Positions 5,041 to 11,613 of a DNA stretch of 11,613 nucleotides are shown in pieces. The stretch spans positions 1 through 11,613 of the forward strand of contig JAZDKP010000117.1 of the NCBI GenBank assembly GCA_043802925.1. The letters run 5' to 3'. Under the pieces are notes generated by a model that did no database searches, had not been told where the DNA came from, and saw only the letters and a program-made list of their open reading frames with translations. This stretch comes from JAZDKP01 sp043802925. GTDB lineage: Bacteria > Fibrobacterota > OXYB2-FULL-49-7 > JAEUSG01. Position numbers and translations under genes: made by a program. Within the stretch, counting starts at the first letter, position 1. Every line of letters starts with the position of its first letter.

Positions 5041-5868
5041 TCATTTAATGTTCTTAACCTTGTTTTTCAGAGTGATAAAGGCAATTTCAGCCACTCCGGC
5101 CCCTATTAAGCTCCAACCGACAATCGTATTTGTTTTGTAGGTCGTTCGGTAGGCATCAAAGGTTTGCTGCCGGGCCGACGGAGAGCTCTGGTCGAATAAA
5201 GCGTTACCCGGCACATAAGCATTGTAAGACTCAAGGGTGTTTGAGGCGCTAACCAGAAAGTACGTGCCAACCGCAGCGGCTGCGATACCGCAGGCCAGAA
5301 AAGCGCGTGAAGCGGTGCGAGAAAGACCCCCTCCCCTGTTGTGCGGTGTCTGCGGAACAGGAAGAGGCGCGGGAGGAACAAACGCATATGAGTAGGGCTT
5401 GTTGTCTTCGATTTGCGCCATGACCCCTTTCAGGGAAAGGGACCATTGGCCGTTGGAAGTGAAAACGCAGCTGTCCAGGGTAACTGCAGCCGAGTCCGCG
5501 GCGGTAATTCCTGAAGTGGAATGGGCGATACATGCGAATGAAAACCGCGCGGAAGAACCCGGCTGCAGGTCCACTCCTATCCAGTCGAACGGGGCCGCGG
5601 TCCCGGAGGTGTCTTGAACCGAGGAAAAGAAAACCGGTTCCGCGCGGGTGCCGGTTGCAAGCAGGACGCCGCCTGAAAGGGTGATGCCGGCAAGTGGACT
5701 GAAGAGAAGTTCGCTGCCCTGCGGGACCACGAGCGTGTCGCCAGCCGGAATGGCAAGGGTGGCGGGCACGAGAAAATATTTACCGGACCGTGCGGCCACC
5801 TGGTCGATGGTACGGGTGAGTGCGCAAAGGGGTACGGCAAGCGCGAGGAAGAGGGCGATTATTTTCAA
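5041..5868 (-). CDS. Exported beta-helix protein with two C-terminal membrane segments
   Basis: The product (275 residues) starts with a signal peptide (MKIIALFLALAVPLCA). Residues 35-145 have the turn-rich pattern of a short right-handed parallel beta helix (AGDTLVVPQGSELLFSPLAG, then SGGVLLATGT, AEPVFFSS). A proline-rich linker follows (165-178), then two hydrophobic helices at about 189-206 and 248-266 separated by a polar loop rich in Tyr, Asn and Ser. The start is TTG at 5868, overlapping the kinase TGA as TTGA, with AAGGAGG four bases upstream; no in-frame ATG is near. It is the last gene of the partition operon and is coupled to the kinase, so it may be an envelope partner or sensor for it. 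I recognise no named family. The function is unknown. Confidence 0.75.
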   Translation of the reverse strand: MKIIALFLALAVPLCALTRTIDQVAARSGKYFLVPATLAIPAGDTLVVPQGSELLFSPLAGITLSGGVLLATGTRAEPVFFSSVQDTSGTAAPFDWIGVDLQPGSSARFSFACIAHSTSGITAADSAAVTLDSCVFTSNGQWSLSLKGVMAQIEDNKPYSYAFVPPAPLPVPQTPHNRGGGLSRTASRAFLACGIAAAAVGTYFLVSASNTLESYNAYVPGNALFDQSSPSARQQTFDAYRTTYKTNTIVGWSLIGAGVAEIAFITLKNKVKNIK

Positions 5869-7406
5869 TTGGCCTCCTTGAGATGCGCGGCCGCCTCGAC
5901 GGACTCGGGCGCTTCGACCGGATAGGTATTAAGAACGGTTTGCCACGATGCCGTATAATTGGAACGGGGAACCTGGCCCTGTTTGAAAAGCGCGGTGTTG
6001 CACTTTGCGGATTCGTAAACGCACTGGCGGACAATTTCTTTGTGCGGCTGGGCGGAAGGAAGGCGGAGGGCCTTTTGAAAACAGGCCAGCGCATCGCTTA
6101 CACGGCCTTGGGAAAAGAGGCCCCTCCCCTCTTTGATGGCCGAAAGTGCCGCATCTTCAGGTATCGGAGCGGAATTTTGAGGCGGGACAACAGATGAATC
6201 GGCTTTTGGAAGGTCATGAGGGGCTGTTTTAGCCCGTCTGGACACAGGGGAAGGGGAAACACCCCTGGAAACAGGAGAAACAGGCGTAAAAAGCGCGGGA
6301 GAAGGGTTTGCGGATGCGATAGAGGTTGGCGGAGGCACGGATAACGGGGCGATGGAGGTTGAACCGCGGTGGCCTGAAAGCCAAAAAGCGCCCCCAACGA
6401 CAACGGATATGAGGGCGGCCACGGCAAATGCGCGAACCAGGGTGGAACGGCGAAGCCCCTCCCCTGCTTTTTGGGCCAGCGGTTCGCGGCCCTCGAGGTG
6501 GGCTTGTAAGATGGACTCGGGCGGCACCGTACCGGCAACAGAGACAAGCAGCGGGCGCAGGGTATTGAGGCAGGCCTGCGCGGATTCGAAGCGCAGGGCC
6601 GGGTCCCGGGCGAGACATTTGGACACAAACGCGAGAACAGCGGACGGCAGATTGCGGGTGAGAGATTCAAGGGGCTGGACTTTGCCCGCGGACTTGGCGG
6701 AAAGCAGCGAGGTCAGGTCGGTCTGCGGGTAGGCCGCAACGCCGGAGAGCATTTCGTAAAGGCAGAGGCCGAACTGATAGGTGTCGCTCCGGAAATCGAG
6801 GTCCCCACCAGCGCATGCCTCGGGTGACATGTAGGCAACGGTACCGGGGACAGTGCCCGCGACCGTGTGGATGGAAAAATCCACGGGCCGGGCAATGCCG
6901 AAGTCCATGAGCTTGGGCAGGCCGTCGTTGCTGATGATGACATTGGCGGGTTTGATGTCGCGGTGGATGATACCCACATGCTGCTTGTCGTACAGAGTGT
7001 ATTTGACGGCGTGGGCGTAGGCCAGCCCTTCGAGGATACCCTGGGCAACAGCGAGGGCCACGGAAAGCGGAAGCGCGCCGCGCTTGGTGATAAGGGATGC
7101 CAGGGAAGGGCCGGCGATGTATTCCATTTCAAGGAAGGGCAGGCCGCCCAGGGTGGTGCCAAAGTTATAACAGTGCACGATGTTCGGATGGATGAGTTTG
7201 GAATTGATGCGCGCTTCGGTTGAGAAGCGGTCGCGGATGTCGGGCTCGGCATCCGGGGACATGACTTTGACCGCGCGATGGATTTCCATTGTCTCGCACC
7301 AGGTTTTGTAAACGTAGGCGGAGCCGCCTGTGCTCAGGAGTGACAGGAGCACTCCGGAGCCCAGCTTCTCCCCTTCCTGTGGAAGTCGGGCGGTTTGCGA
7401 AGACAT
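5865..7406 (-). CDS. PknB-like transmembrane Ser/Thr protein kinase with TPR tail
   Basis: The product (513 residues) has a complete kinase domain at about 14-285: a glycine loop LLSTGGSAYVYK (23-34), catalytic lysine K47 in AVKV, helix-C E64, HRD at 148-150 with K152 and N155, DFG at 168-170, the GTVAYMSPE activation-loop end (E196) and D208. The glycine loop is less conserved than usual, but every catalytic residue is present. A single membrane helix follows at about 326-344, then a long Pro/Ser linker and a TPR-like region from 417 (EGRGLFSQGRVSDALACFQKAL...), predicted periplasmic. The ATG at 7406 is one base after the TAA of the RHH gene; an upstream in-frame extension would overlap that gene, so this start is preferred. 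Lying between partition genes and an exported protein, the kinase may phosphorylate ParA or the RHH protein, or report envelope state. That is inference. Confidence 0.92.
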   Translation of the reverse strand: MSSQTARLPQEGEKLGSGVLLSLLSTGGSAYVYKTWCETMEIHRAVKVMSPDAEPDIRDRFSTEARINSKLIHPNIVHCYNFGTTLGGLPFLEMEYIAGPSLASLITKRGALPLSVALAVAQGILEGLAYAHAVKYTLYDKQHVGIIHRDIKPANVIISNDGLPKLMDFGIARPVDFSIHTVAGTVPGTVAYMSPEACAGGDLDFRSDTYQFGLCLYEMLSGVAAYPQTDLTSLLSAKSAGKVQPLESLTRNLPSAVLAFVSKCLARDPALRFESAQACLNTLRPLLVSVAGTVPPESILQAHLEGREPLAQKAGEGLRRSTLVRAFAVAALISVVVGGAFWLSGHRGSTSIAPLSVPPPTSIASANPSPALFTPVSPVSRGVSPSPVSRRAKTAPHDLPKADSSVVPPQNSAPIPEDAALSAIKEGRGLFSQGRVSDALACFQKALRLPSAQPHKEIVRQCVYESAKCNTALFKQGQVPRSNYTASWQTVLNTYPVEAPESVEAAAHLKEAN

Positions 7407-7407
7407 G

Positions 7408-7746
7408 TTAGAGGTCGAGTTCCTTTCGGAGAAGGTTGTTGACAAAGACAGCGGCGACCTGTCCGTGGGTCCGCTTGATGTTGTCCAACGCTTTGCAGAC
7501 ATCCGCATCGAGACGGAACCCCTTCATGATTCTTTGAGTGGCCGCCGGCTTGGAAGAAGATTTACGGCGCTCACGAAAAGTGGCTGACCCTGTTGCGGGG
7601 GCCGGCGAAGAAAAATCAGCGGCACGGACCGTGTCTTCGACATGGGTAATGATTTTTTGCGCCTTTTCAGAGACCGGTGCGGATGGGGCGGGTTTGGAGG
7701 TGCCGATGGGAATCAGCGCTTTTTTACCGGCGTTCTGGTTTATCAT
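7408..7746 (-). CDS. ParG-like ribbon-helix-helix centromere-binding protein
   Basis: The product has 112 residues. Positions 1-72 are polar, rich in Ala, Pro, Ser and Lys and probably disordered. Residues 74-112 are a ribbon-helix-helix: strand MKGFRL, helix DADVCKALDNIK, turn HGQ, helix VAAVFVNNLLRKEL. This is the architecture of ParG/Omega-type partner proteins of small ParA ATPases, which bind centromere repeats and repress the operon through the RHH fold, while the flexible N-terminus stimulates the ParA ATPase. The ATG overlaps the parA stop as ATGA and has GGAGG 7 bases upstream. The cluster of repeats at 8637-8856 is the probable binding site. The flexible tail has many serines and threonines, which the kinase encoded next could modify. 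Confidence 0.82.
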   Translation of the reverse strand: MINQNAGKKALIPIGTSKPAPSAPVSEKAQKIITHVEDTVRAADFSSPAPATGSATFRERRKSSSKPAATQRIMKGFRLDADVCKALDNIKRTHGQVAAVFVNNLLRKELDL

Positions 7747-8618
7747 TTGGAACCTCCGGGACGTTTGTTCCTGGACTGCATCATGCGGAGACGCGCGTTG
7801 TCGGCCAGGTGCTTGTTGCGCTGCTGCAAAATATCATCGTACAGCGAATCTTCGGTATAAGGGAAAATTTCGGTCATGAGCTTGACGATGAAGGGAACGG
7901 CCCTGCTGCTTTTGAGGCGGTCGAGGAAAAGAATTTTCTTGTCCGTGATGATTTCGTCAAAGATGGGATCCACCGGAATGGCGGTTTCGGTCGCCGAGTC
8001 GGGAAACATGTTACGGATGGATTCGTAGAAGGAGTCCTGGCGGATGGTTTCGCGATATTTGTTTACGATGATACGAACGTGGTCGGCCTTGAAATGGAAG
8101 ACCTTTGTCAGATACTGCATCATGATGGAAAGGCCGTTGACCGCAAGCTGCTGAAGTTCGGTAGGGATGAAGACGAAATCAGCGGCATGAAGGGAGGCGC
8201 GCTGAAGTTTGGCGATACCGGGATGGTTGTCGATGAGAACAAAGTCGTAGAAGGTCGGCATGAAGGATTTGGAGAAAATCGTGGAGAGAATCTTTTCGTC
8301 CAGCACATCGTCATCACAAAGGGAATCGGGTGCGGTAATGCAGTGGAGCTCAGGGATGGTGGACTCAAGGACGCAGTCGGCGATGGCCCTGTCCAGGTCT
8401 TCCCTGTCCAGCCTGGAGGGGTCTTTAAGCTGGTAGAGGTCGCGGATGGAGCTGTCGGCGGTGTTGGTGATACCGAGCATGGTGGCAAGGTTGCGCTGGT
8501 TGTCGTTGTCGATGCAGAGGACTTTTTGACCGACCAGGGCCAGTGCCTGCGCAAAAGAGCAGGTGAGCGTGCTTTTGCCGACGCCCCCCTTGTTGTTGAC
8601 CACGGCTATTGTTACCAT
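7743..8618 (-). CDS. parA: ParA-type plasmid partition ATPase
   Basis: The product has 291 residues and no N-terminal DNA-binding extension, as in type Ib partition ATPases. The deviant Walker A motif NNKGGVGKST (8-17) has the signature K10 and the P-loop K15. The A' motif is CIDNDNQRN (D37, D39) and the Walker B strand is FVLIDNHPG. The C-terminal half contains the IVNKYRE segment typical of the family. The start chosen is ATG at 8618, with GGA about 8 bases upstream; a longer frame from 8654 runs through the operator repeats and is less likely. ParA proteins form ATP-dependent dimers on the nucleoid and move plasmids bound by their RHH or ParB partner. Its gene is first in a four-gene operon with a kinase and an exported protein. 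Confidence 0.93.
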   Translation of the reverse strand: MVTIAVVNNKGGVGKSTLTCSFAQALALVGQKVLCIDNDNQRNLATMLGITNTADSSIRDLYQLKDPSRLDREDLDRAIADCVLESTIPELHCITAPDSLCDDDVLDEKILSTIFSKSFMPTFYDFVLIDNHPGIAKLQRASLHAADFVFIPTELQQLAVNGLSIMMQYLTKVFHFKADHVRIIVNKYRETIRQDSFYESIRNMFPDSATETAIPVDPIFDEIITDKKILFLDRLKSSRAVPFIVKLMTEIFPYTEDSLYDDILQQRNKHLADNARLRMMQSRNKRPGGSK

Positions 8619-8636
8619 CGTTTTTCCATAGTAGAA

Positions 8637-8856
8637 GTTAACAAATGTTAACAAATGTTAATGGTTTGTGGTGTTAACAAATGTTAATTAACCTAACCAA
8701 AATATATATATTGGGTTTAACAAGCGCAAGAAACACAACAGGTAAAGGGTTTCTACAATAATTGTCAACAAATGATGACATAAGTCAACAAATGTAGACA
8801 AAAGATAACTGTTAACAAATGTAGACAGAAGATAACAATTGTTAACAAATGTTAAA
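8637..8856. repeat. Centromere-like repeat cluster (parS/operator), seven copies
   Basis: The consensus is GTYAACAAATGTWRAC, a near-palindrome. Copies start at 8637, 8647, 8673, 8764, 8784, 8811 and 8841. The first two overlap and are 10 bp apart. The first three, next to parA, are the TTAACAAATGTTAA form; the distal group has variants with GTC and GAC ends. The last two copies lie in a larger repeat that also carries AAGATAAC. The cluster surrounds the predicted operon promoter, as expected for a centromere that also serves as the operator of an RHH partition protein. Confidence 0.75.
8701..8729 (-). promoter_or_regulatory. Predicted promoter of the partition-kinase operon
   Basis: On the minus strand, TTGCGC (8724-8729) is followed after 17 bases by TATATT (8701-8706). 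Transcription would begin near 8694 and leave a leader of about 75 bases before the parA ATG, containing repeat copies A-C. The other four copies lie upstream, so bound RHH protein would flank the promoter. The hexamers are a reasonable but not perfect sigma-70-type match. Confidence 0.45.
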
Positions 8857-9275
8857 GAAGGAGATCCCCCCTTGCCCCCCTTTAAAAAAGGGGGGTAGGT
8901 GGTGGGAGAAGAGGGCTCGGGGAAGAGGCTCGGAGAAGAGGGGGAGGGGTTGACAACAAAAGAGAGGATATGCTTTGCAGATAGTTGCGGTTGAAAAGGC
9001 CAGGGTAATGCCTACGGTTGACCTCTTTTGACGGGGGGACAACCTGGCATCCGGATTCCATGCTTCCGTGCAACAGAAAGAAAAAAGCAGGGAAGGGGTG
9101 ACAAGCGTTTCGTAGCCGTGCGTGGAGCACATGCGAAGAACCCTCACCCCCCGGCCCCCTCTCCCGTTTTGACAATAATATTATAGAGGGGAGAGGGGGA
9201 GGTGAAAGCAGGCACAGCGGTTTTGTTCTTACGTGAACGTGAGGGATGTATTTCTTTTAACGTTGCCGGGCATTC
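8857..9275. other. Gene-less stretch with GC-rich dispersed-repeat-like hairpins
   Basis: CCCCCCTTT (8875-8883) pairs with AAAGGGGGG (8887-8895) around three bases. A second long hairpin uses CCCCCTCTCCC (9155-9165) and GGGAGAGGGGG (9189-9199) around an AT-rich loop. Between them is a purine-rich segment in which GAAGAGGGCTCGG (8908-8920) is followed directly by GGAAGAGGCTCGG (8921-8933) and part of a third 13-bp unit. Frames crossing this region have low-complexity Pro, Leu, Phe and Ser composition and no ribosome site, so I see no gene. Such C-run/G-run hairpins resemble dispersed intergenic repeats of many genomes. Confidence 0.55.
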
Positions 9276-9722
9276 TTATTTCTTAGTCTCGGCAAGCCTA
9301 CGCCGGACCTCTCTCTTGCCCAGCCCTCGAATGGAAAGCAGGTTCGACAGGGTTATAGGGCGAAGTCTAAGTCTGCCGCTCTTTTTTTCCATCTTTAGTA
9401 CGGCTTGATTTGAAATTCCAAGGAATTTACCGAAAGCCGCCTGTGTAAGTCCCAGTTTCGTCCGTAGAGATTTAACACCTTTCGCTGTCATACGGCCTTT
9501 AGAAGCGGCATCAGAGGATGGCGGTGTCTGTTCCTGCATCTTTCCATAGAAAGCAGATAGTCTTTTATTGTCGGATTCAAGGAAAACCAACCGTTTCCTT
9601 AATTCCGCCACGGTCTTTTTAAGGGCGAAATTAGAGCTGCGTAAAGGGCTCACGGCAGCTTTGATTTCTTTCCGGCTGATGCGGATTATTTCCGCTCTAA
9701 GGATTTGTGATAGATTTGGCAT
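9276..9722 (-). CDS. XRE-family helix-turn-helix regulator with N-terminal coiled coil
   Basis: The product (148 residues) has a helical N-terminus (MPNLSQILRAEIIRISRKEIK) and a coiled-coil-like stretch to about residue 60 (ALKKTVAELRKRLVFLESDNKRL). After a polar linker comes a Cro/XRE-type HTH at about 82-118 (SLRTKLGLTQAAFGKFLG, then ISNQAVLKMEK). The tail GLGKREVRRRL also recurs in this regulator type. The start at 9722 is set by AAGGA 8 bases upstream; a longer frame from 9752 would place that ribosome site inside the gene. A TACAAT at 9764-9769 on the minus strand could be its -10. It is likely a dimeric transcriptional regulator. Its targets are unknown, but the partition repeats to its left and the secreted-protein genes to its right are the nearest candidates. 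Confidence 0.82.
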   Translation of the reverse strand: MPNLSQILRAEIIRISRKEIKAAVSPLRSSNFALKKTVAELRKRLVFLESDNKRLSAFYGKMQEQTPPSSDAASKGRMTAKGVKSLRTKLGLTQAAFGKFLGISNQAVLKMEKKSGRLRLRPITLSNLLSIRGLGKREVRRRLAETKK

Positions 9723-10227
9723 TACGCTGTTCCTTTTAAAATGGTGAATCATAAAGATACTAAATTGTAGCGGGACGCCAGCTAAAATCGAATAGATCGG
9801 AACTCGGATTGCGTGATATTTTATGAATGGATTTTATCGAAAAACGGGGTTAATGTTGGGAAAGGGCGCAGCTGTTATGTCAAGCCGTAGAACGGCATCT
9901 TATAACGTATTGTAATGACGCAAGTTAAGCCGTGTATGTTTTGTACACGATTATACGAGTTTTTGCTTGCGCTGAGAATTTGTTTGGAATAATATTACAC
10001 TCTGAAAAGAAATGAGATTGTTTGAGCGATTTGGGGAGGAAAAAGGCAATATAAAATGAGTTTAACTGGAATTACCTCAAAACAAAATAAATAAGCTTGG
10101 TTTTTGTAATAATAAAAACTTTTTGATAAAATCATGGCAAAAAAAGGACAAAAGAATTTTCGGCAATATACGCCTTATCTTAATCTCGCCGAAGGGATCA
10201 AAATAATAGTGTTTAAAGGAGTTGTTC
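9723..10227. other. AT-rich intergenic region between divergent regulator and lipoprotein genes
   Basis: This 505-bp stretch should carry both promoters. On the minus strand TACAAT (9764-9769) is a good -10 for the regulator, with only a weak -35 (TTCGAT) at 17 bases. CGTGTA (9931-9936) and TACACG (9944-9949) form a 6-bp inverted repeat with a 7-base spacer. The last 200 bases are A/T-rich with several -10-like sequences, none of which can be singled out. A 33-codon frame at 10134-10235 (starting MAKKGQKNFRQYTP) overlaps the next gene's start but has no ribosome site. Confidence 0.45.
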
Positions 10228-11217
10228 ATGGTTAAATCACCCTATAAAATAGCCTGTTTGTCAGTAGTTTTGTGGGTAATCGCGTTTTATTCTTGCAGCA
10301 ATAAAGATAACGGAAAAAATCCAATAGCCACACTTAACAATTCTCCAGTCCAGGAATCTTGGAAGGGCAGCTATTCAACAAGCCTTTGTTCACTTACCAC
10401 CATTGAATTATTTGTGACACATTCAACGAGTGGTTTAGAGGGCACTTATACATGTGCAAATGGAAATAGCGGTACTATCAGCGGAAAACTTACCGGAGAC
10501 TCAATAATAGTTACTTTATTACAGCAAACGGTTGGATGTACGGGAACTTTTACTGGGGCAGGATGTCTTAATGGTGATACATTAATAGTTTCGTCATTTT
10601 CCGGTGCTGACTGTAAAGGCAACCATTCAAATGGATATAGCGAACTTTTAAAATGGTCACCACCAACCGGAATATTTCCGCATGGAATAGGAAGTTATTG
10701 GGTGTATGCTGATACAAGTTATGATTCAACGGGCAATGTTTTACATGCTAATTCGATTATGGTTATGATAGCTGACACAATGACAGTGCAATATAGAAAT
10801 ACATTTTACCGAAATGCCTTTGTAGTGTCGAATAAAAATAGCCATTGTCTTTACTGGGAAGATAATAATGGCAGTATTTGGCTTTTTGGCGGTACAGATA
10901 TGTTCTCTGTTTATATTACAACTAAATCACTTGAAATAAAATATCCTGTTGTGGCAGGCGAGACGTGGGCTTACGATTTGCTAAACATTGGAGATTATTA
11001 TTCAATTTATACTACAGTGGAAAAAAAATGTGATTCCACGAACACAACATATTTTACCGAAAATGGTGTGTTTCGTGTAGTAATATATAGTTACGGATTT
11101 TCGGATTTTCGCGACTGTTTTTATTATTCAAGTGGAATTGGTTTGGTTGGATATCATAGAGAAGTCAACGGCAGAATCTCTAAAAAGAAAGCTCTGGTTC
11201 GATATTTTTTGATGTAA
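10228..11217 (+). CDS. Putative secreted lipoprotein, beta-rich, function unknown
   Basis: The product has 329 residues. The ATG at 10228 follows AAAGGAG by six bases, better than an in-frame TTG at 10222. The N-terminus is a signal peptide (MVKSPYKIACLSVVLWVIAFYSC) whose C23 could be the lipidated cysteine. The AFYSC box is not a perfect lipobox, so simple secretion is possible. Residues 42-140 are a small beta-rich domain alternating Gly, Thr and Ser with five cysteines (54, 76, 104, 113, 129), suggesting disulfides outside the cytoplasm. Residues 150-329 are a second beta-rich domain with repeated aromatic motifs (GSYWVYADTSY, GETWAYDL, SSGIGLVGYHRE). The gene is clearly AT-richer than the plasmid backbone genes, suggesting a separate origin. 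I do not recognise a named family. Confidence 0.75.
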   Translation: MVKSPYKIACLSVVLWVIAFYSCSNKDNGKNPIATLNNSPVQESWKGSYSTSLCSLTTIELFVTHSTSGLEGTYTCANGNSGTISGKLTGDSIIVTLLQQTVGCTGTFTGAGCLNGDTLIVSSFSGADCKGNHSNGYSELLKWSPPTGIFPHGIGSYWVYADTSYDSTGNVLHANSIMVMIADTMTVQYRNTFYRNAFVVSNKNSHCLYWEDNNGSIWLFGGTDMFSVYITTKSLEIKYPVVAGETWAYDLLNIGDYYSIYTTVEKKCDSTNTTYFTENGVFRVVIYSYGFSDFRDCFYYSSGIGLVGYHREVNGRISKKKALVRYFLM

Positions 11218-11288
11218 AGGATAGCATTTAAAGGGTTAATAAATGCATATGTGGTGTTAATAATGCGACATATTTAGGGGGAGGGGCA

Positions 11289-11570
11289 ATGAATATTGCA
11301 TTTAAAACGATGGTAAGCGTATTGATAGTTTGTGGAATATTTATACAAATATTATTTAGTACCGAGGAGTCACTAGACCCCGAATCAATGCCACAAACAT
11401 TTAAAACACCCGTGTTGTCGACAGCTTCGAATGCTATATTACCATATTCCTCATCTGAAGAATCAAATTTATCTAAGGTGTTGCGCCAAAATAAACATGC
11501 CATATTAATCATGAATAAGTTATTTTATTGGCATGGTGATGGATACAAAGCTGGAAAGTGTTATAGTTGA
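11289..11570 (+). CDS. Hypothetical small exported or membrane-anchored protein
   Basis: The product has 93 residues. A strong purine-rich ribosome site (GGGGGAGGGG) ends just before the ATG. Residues 4-24 (AFKTMVSVLIVCGIFIQILFS) form a signal peptide or single membrane anchor, followed by a polar, Ser/Glu-rich segment and a short C-terminal part (KHAILIMNKLFYWHGDGYKAGKCYS). It lies 71 bases after the lipoprotein gene in the same direction and shares its AT-rich base use, so the two may be co-transcribed. No family is recognised. It may be real and short, or the 5' part of a longer gene broken by a frameshift. Confidence 0.5.
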   Translation: MNIAFKTMVSVLIVCGIFIQILFSTEESLDPESMPQTFKTPVLSTASNAILPYSSSEESNLSKVLRQNKHAILIMNKLFYWHGDGYKAGKCYS

Positions 11571-11613
11571 AAAATATGTTTCAATTTCAGGTGAGTTCAA
11601 TGAGCGAGGCCGT

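Noticed and set aside
4679..5044. Open frames across the iterons on both strands (121 and 102 aa)
   Set aside because: Their protein repeats only mirror the DNA repeat; they lack ribosome sites and overlap the origin.
7407..7508. Longer kinase start adding 34 residues
   Set aside because: It would overlap the RHH gene by about 100 bases, and the added residues are unlike a kinase N-terminus; the ATG one base after the RHH stop is more natural.
7677..8651. Long plus-strand frame of 324 codons opposite parA
   Set aside because: It lies antisense to a parA with complete Walker motifs. The composition (many G, V, D, E) is typical of an antisense shadow and there is no recognisable domain.
8842..9175. 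Minus-strand frames of 97-101 codons in the GC-rich repeat region
   Set aside because: The low-complexity sequence and FKGGQGGIS-type ends are what the C-run/G-run repeat gives when translated; there is no ribosome site.
9931..9949. CGTGTA...TACACG inverted repeat as a defined operator
   Set aside because: Only 6-bp arms and no second copy seen; noted within the intergenic entry but not called as a site.

Overview
This window looks like the backbone of a bacterial plasmid (or a plasmid-derived island) plus accessory genes. An iteron-type origin lies upstream of a replication initiator gene, and a ParA/ribbon-helix-helix partition operon has a cluster of centromere-like repeats at its promoter. 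Two AbiE-type antitoxin loci are also present. No ribosomal or core metabolic gene is visible, so the host cannot be named with confidence. The periplasmic beta-helix/two-TM protein, the TPR-carrying Ser/Thr kinase and the secreted beta-rich lipoprotein fit a Gram-negative bacterium, perhaps of the Fibrobacterota/FCB type. That host call is inference.

Left part (1-3250): a 3'-truncated or miniaturised AbiEi antitoxin gene (minus strand), a degenerate stand-alone response-regulator receiver protein (minus), and a small putative DNA-binding protein (plus) bracketed by four copies of a 16-bp palindrome. A complete AbiEi-AbiEii operon (minus) follows. The two AbiEi genes share the same 37-bp inverted-repeat operator geometry over their promoter and start codon.

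Middle part (3272-5040): a replication initiator gene (minus) with a 73-aa gene coupled to it by a TAATG overlap. Upstream of the initiator are an AT-rich, phased short-repeat segment that could be the DNA-unwinding element and eight 17-bp iterons. The iterons are set at 22-bp intervals, with one 32-bp interval.

Right-middle part (5041-8860): a tightly packed minus-strand operon in the order parA, ParG-like RHH protein, PknB-like transmembrane Ser/Thr kinase, secreted beta-helix/TM protein. Each junction overlaps by 4 bases or is separated by 1 base. Seven copies of a GTYAACAAATGTWRAC-type repeat surround the operon promoter and are the likely centromere/operator. A membrane kinase and its probable envelope partner, translationally coupled to DNA segregation genes, are the most unusual feature here.

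Right part (8860-11613): a gene-less stretch with GC-rich hairpins that look like dispersed intergenic repeats, an XRE-type regulator with a coiled-coil N-terminus (minus), an AT-rich spacer, a lipoprotein-like secreted protein (plus) and a 93-aa exported small protein (plus). This last block is visibly AT-richer than the rest and is probably accessory DNA of separate origin.
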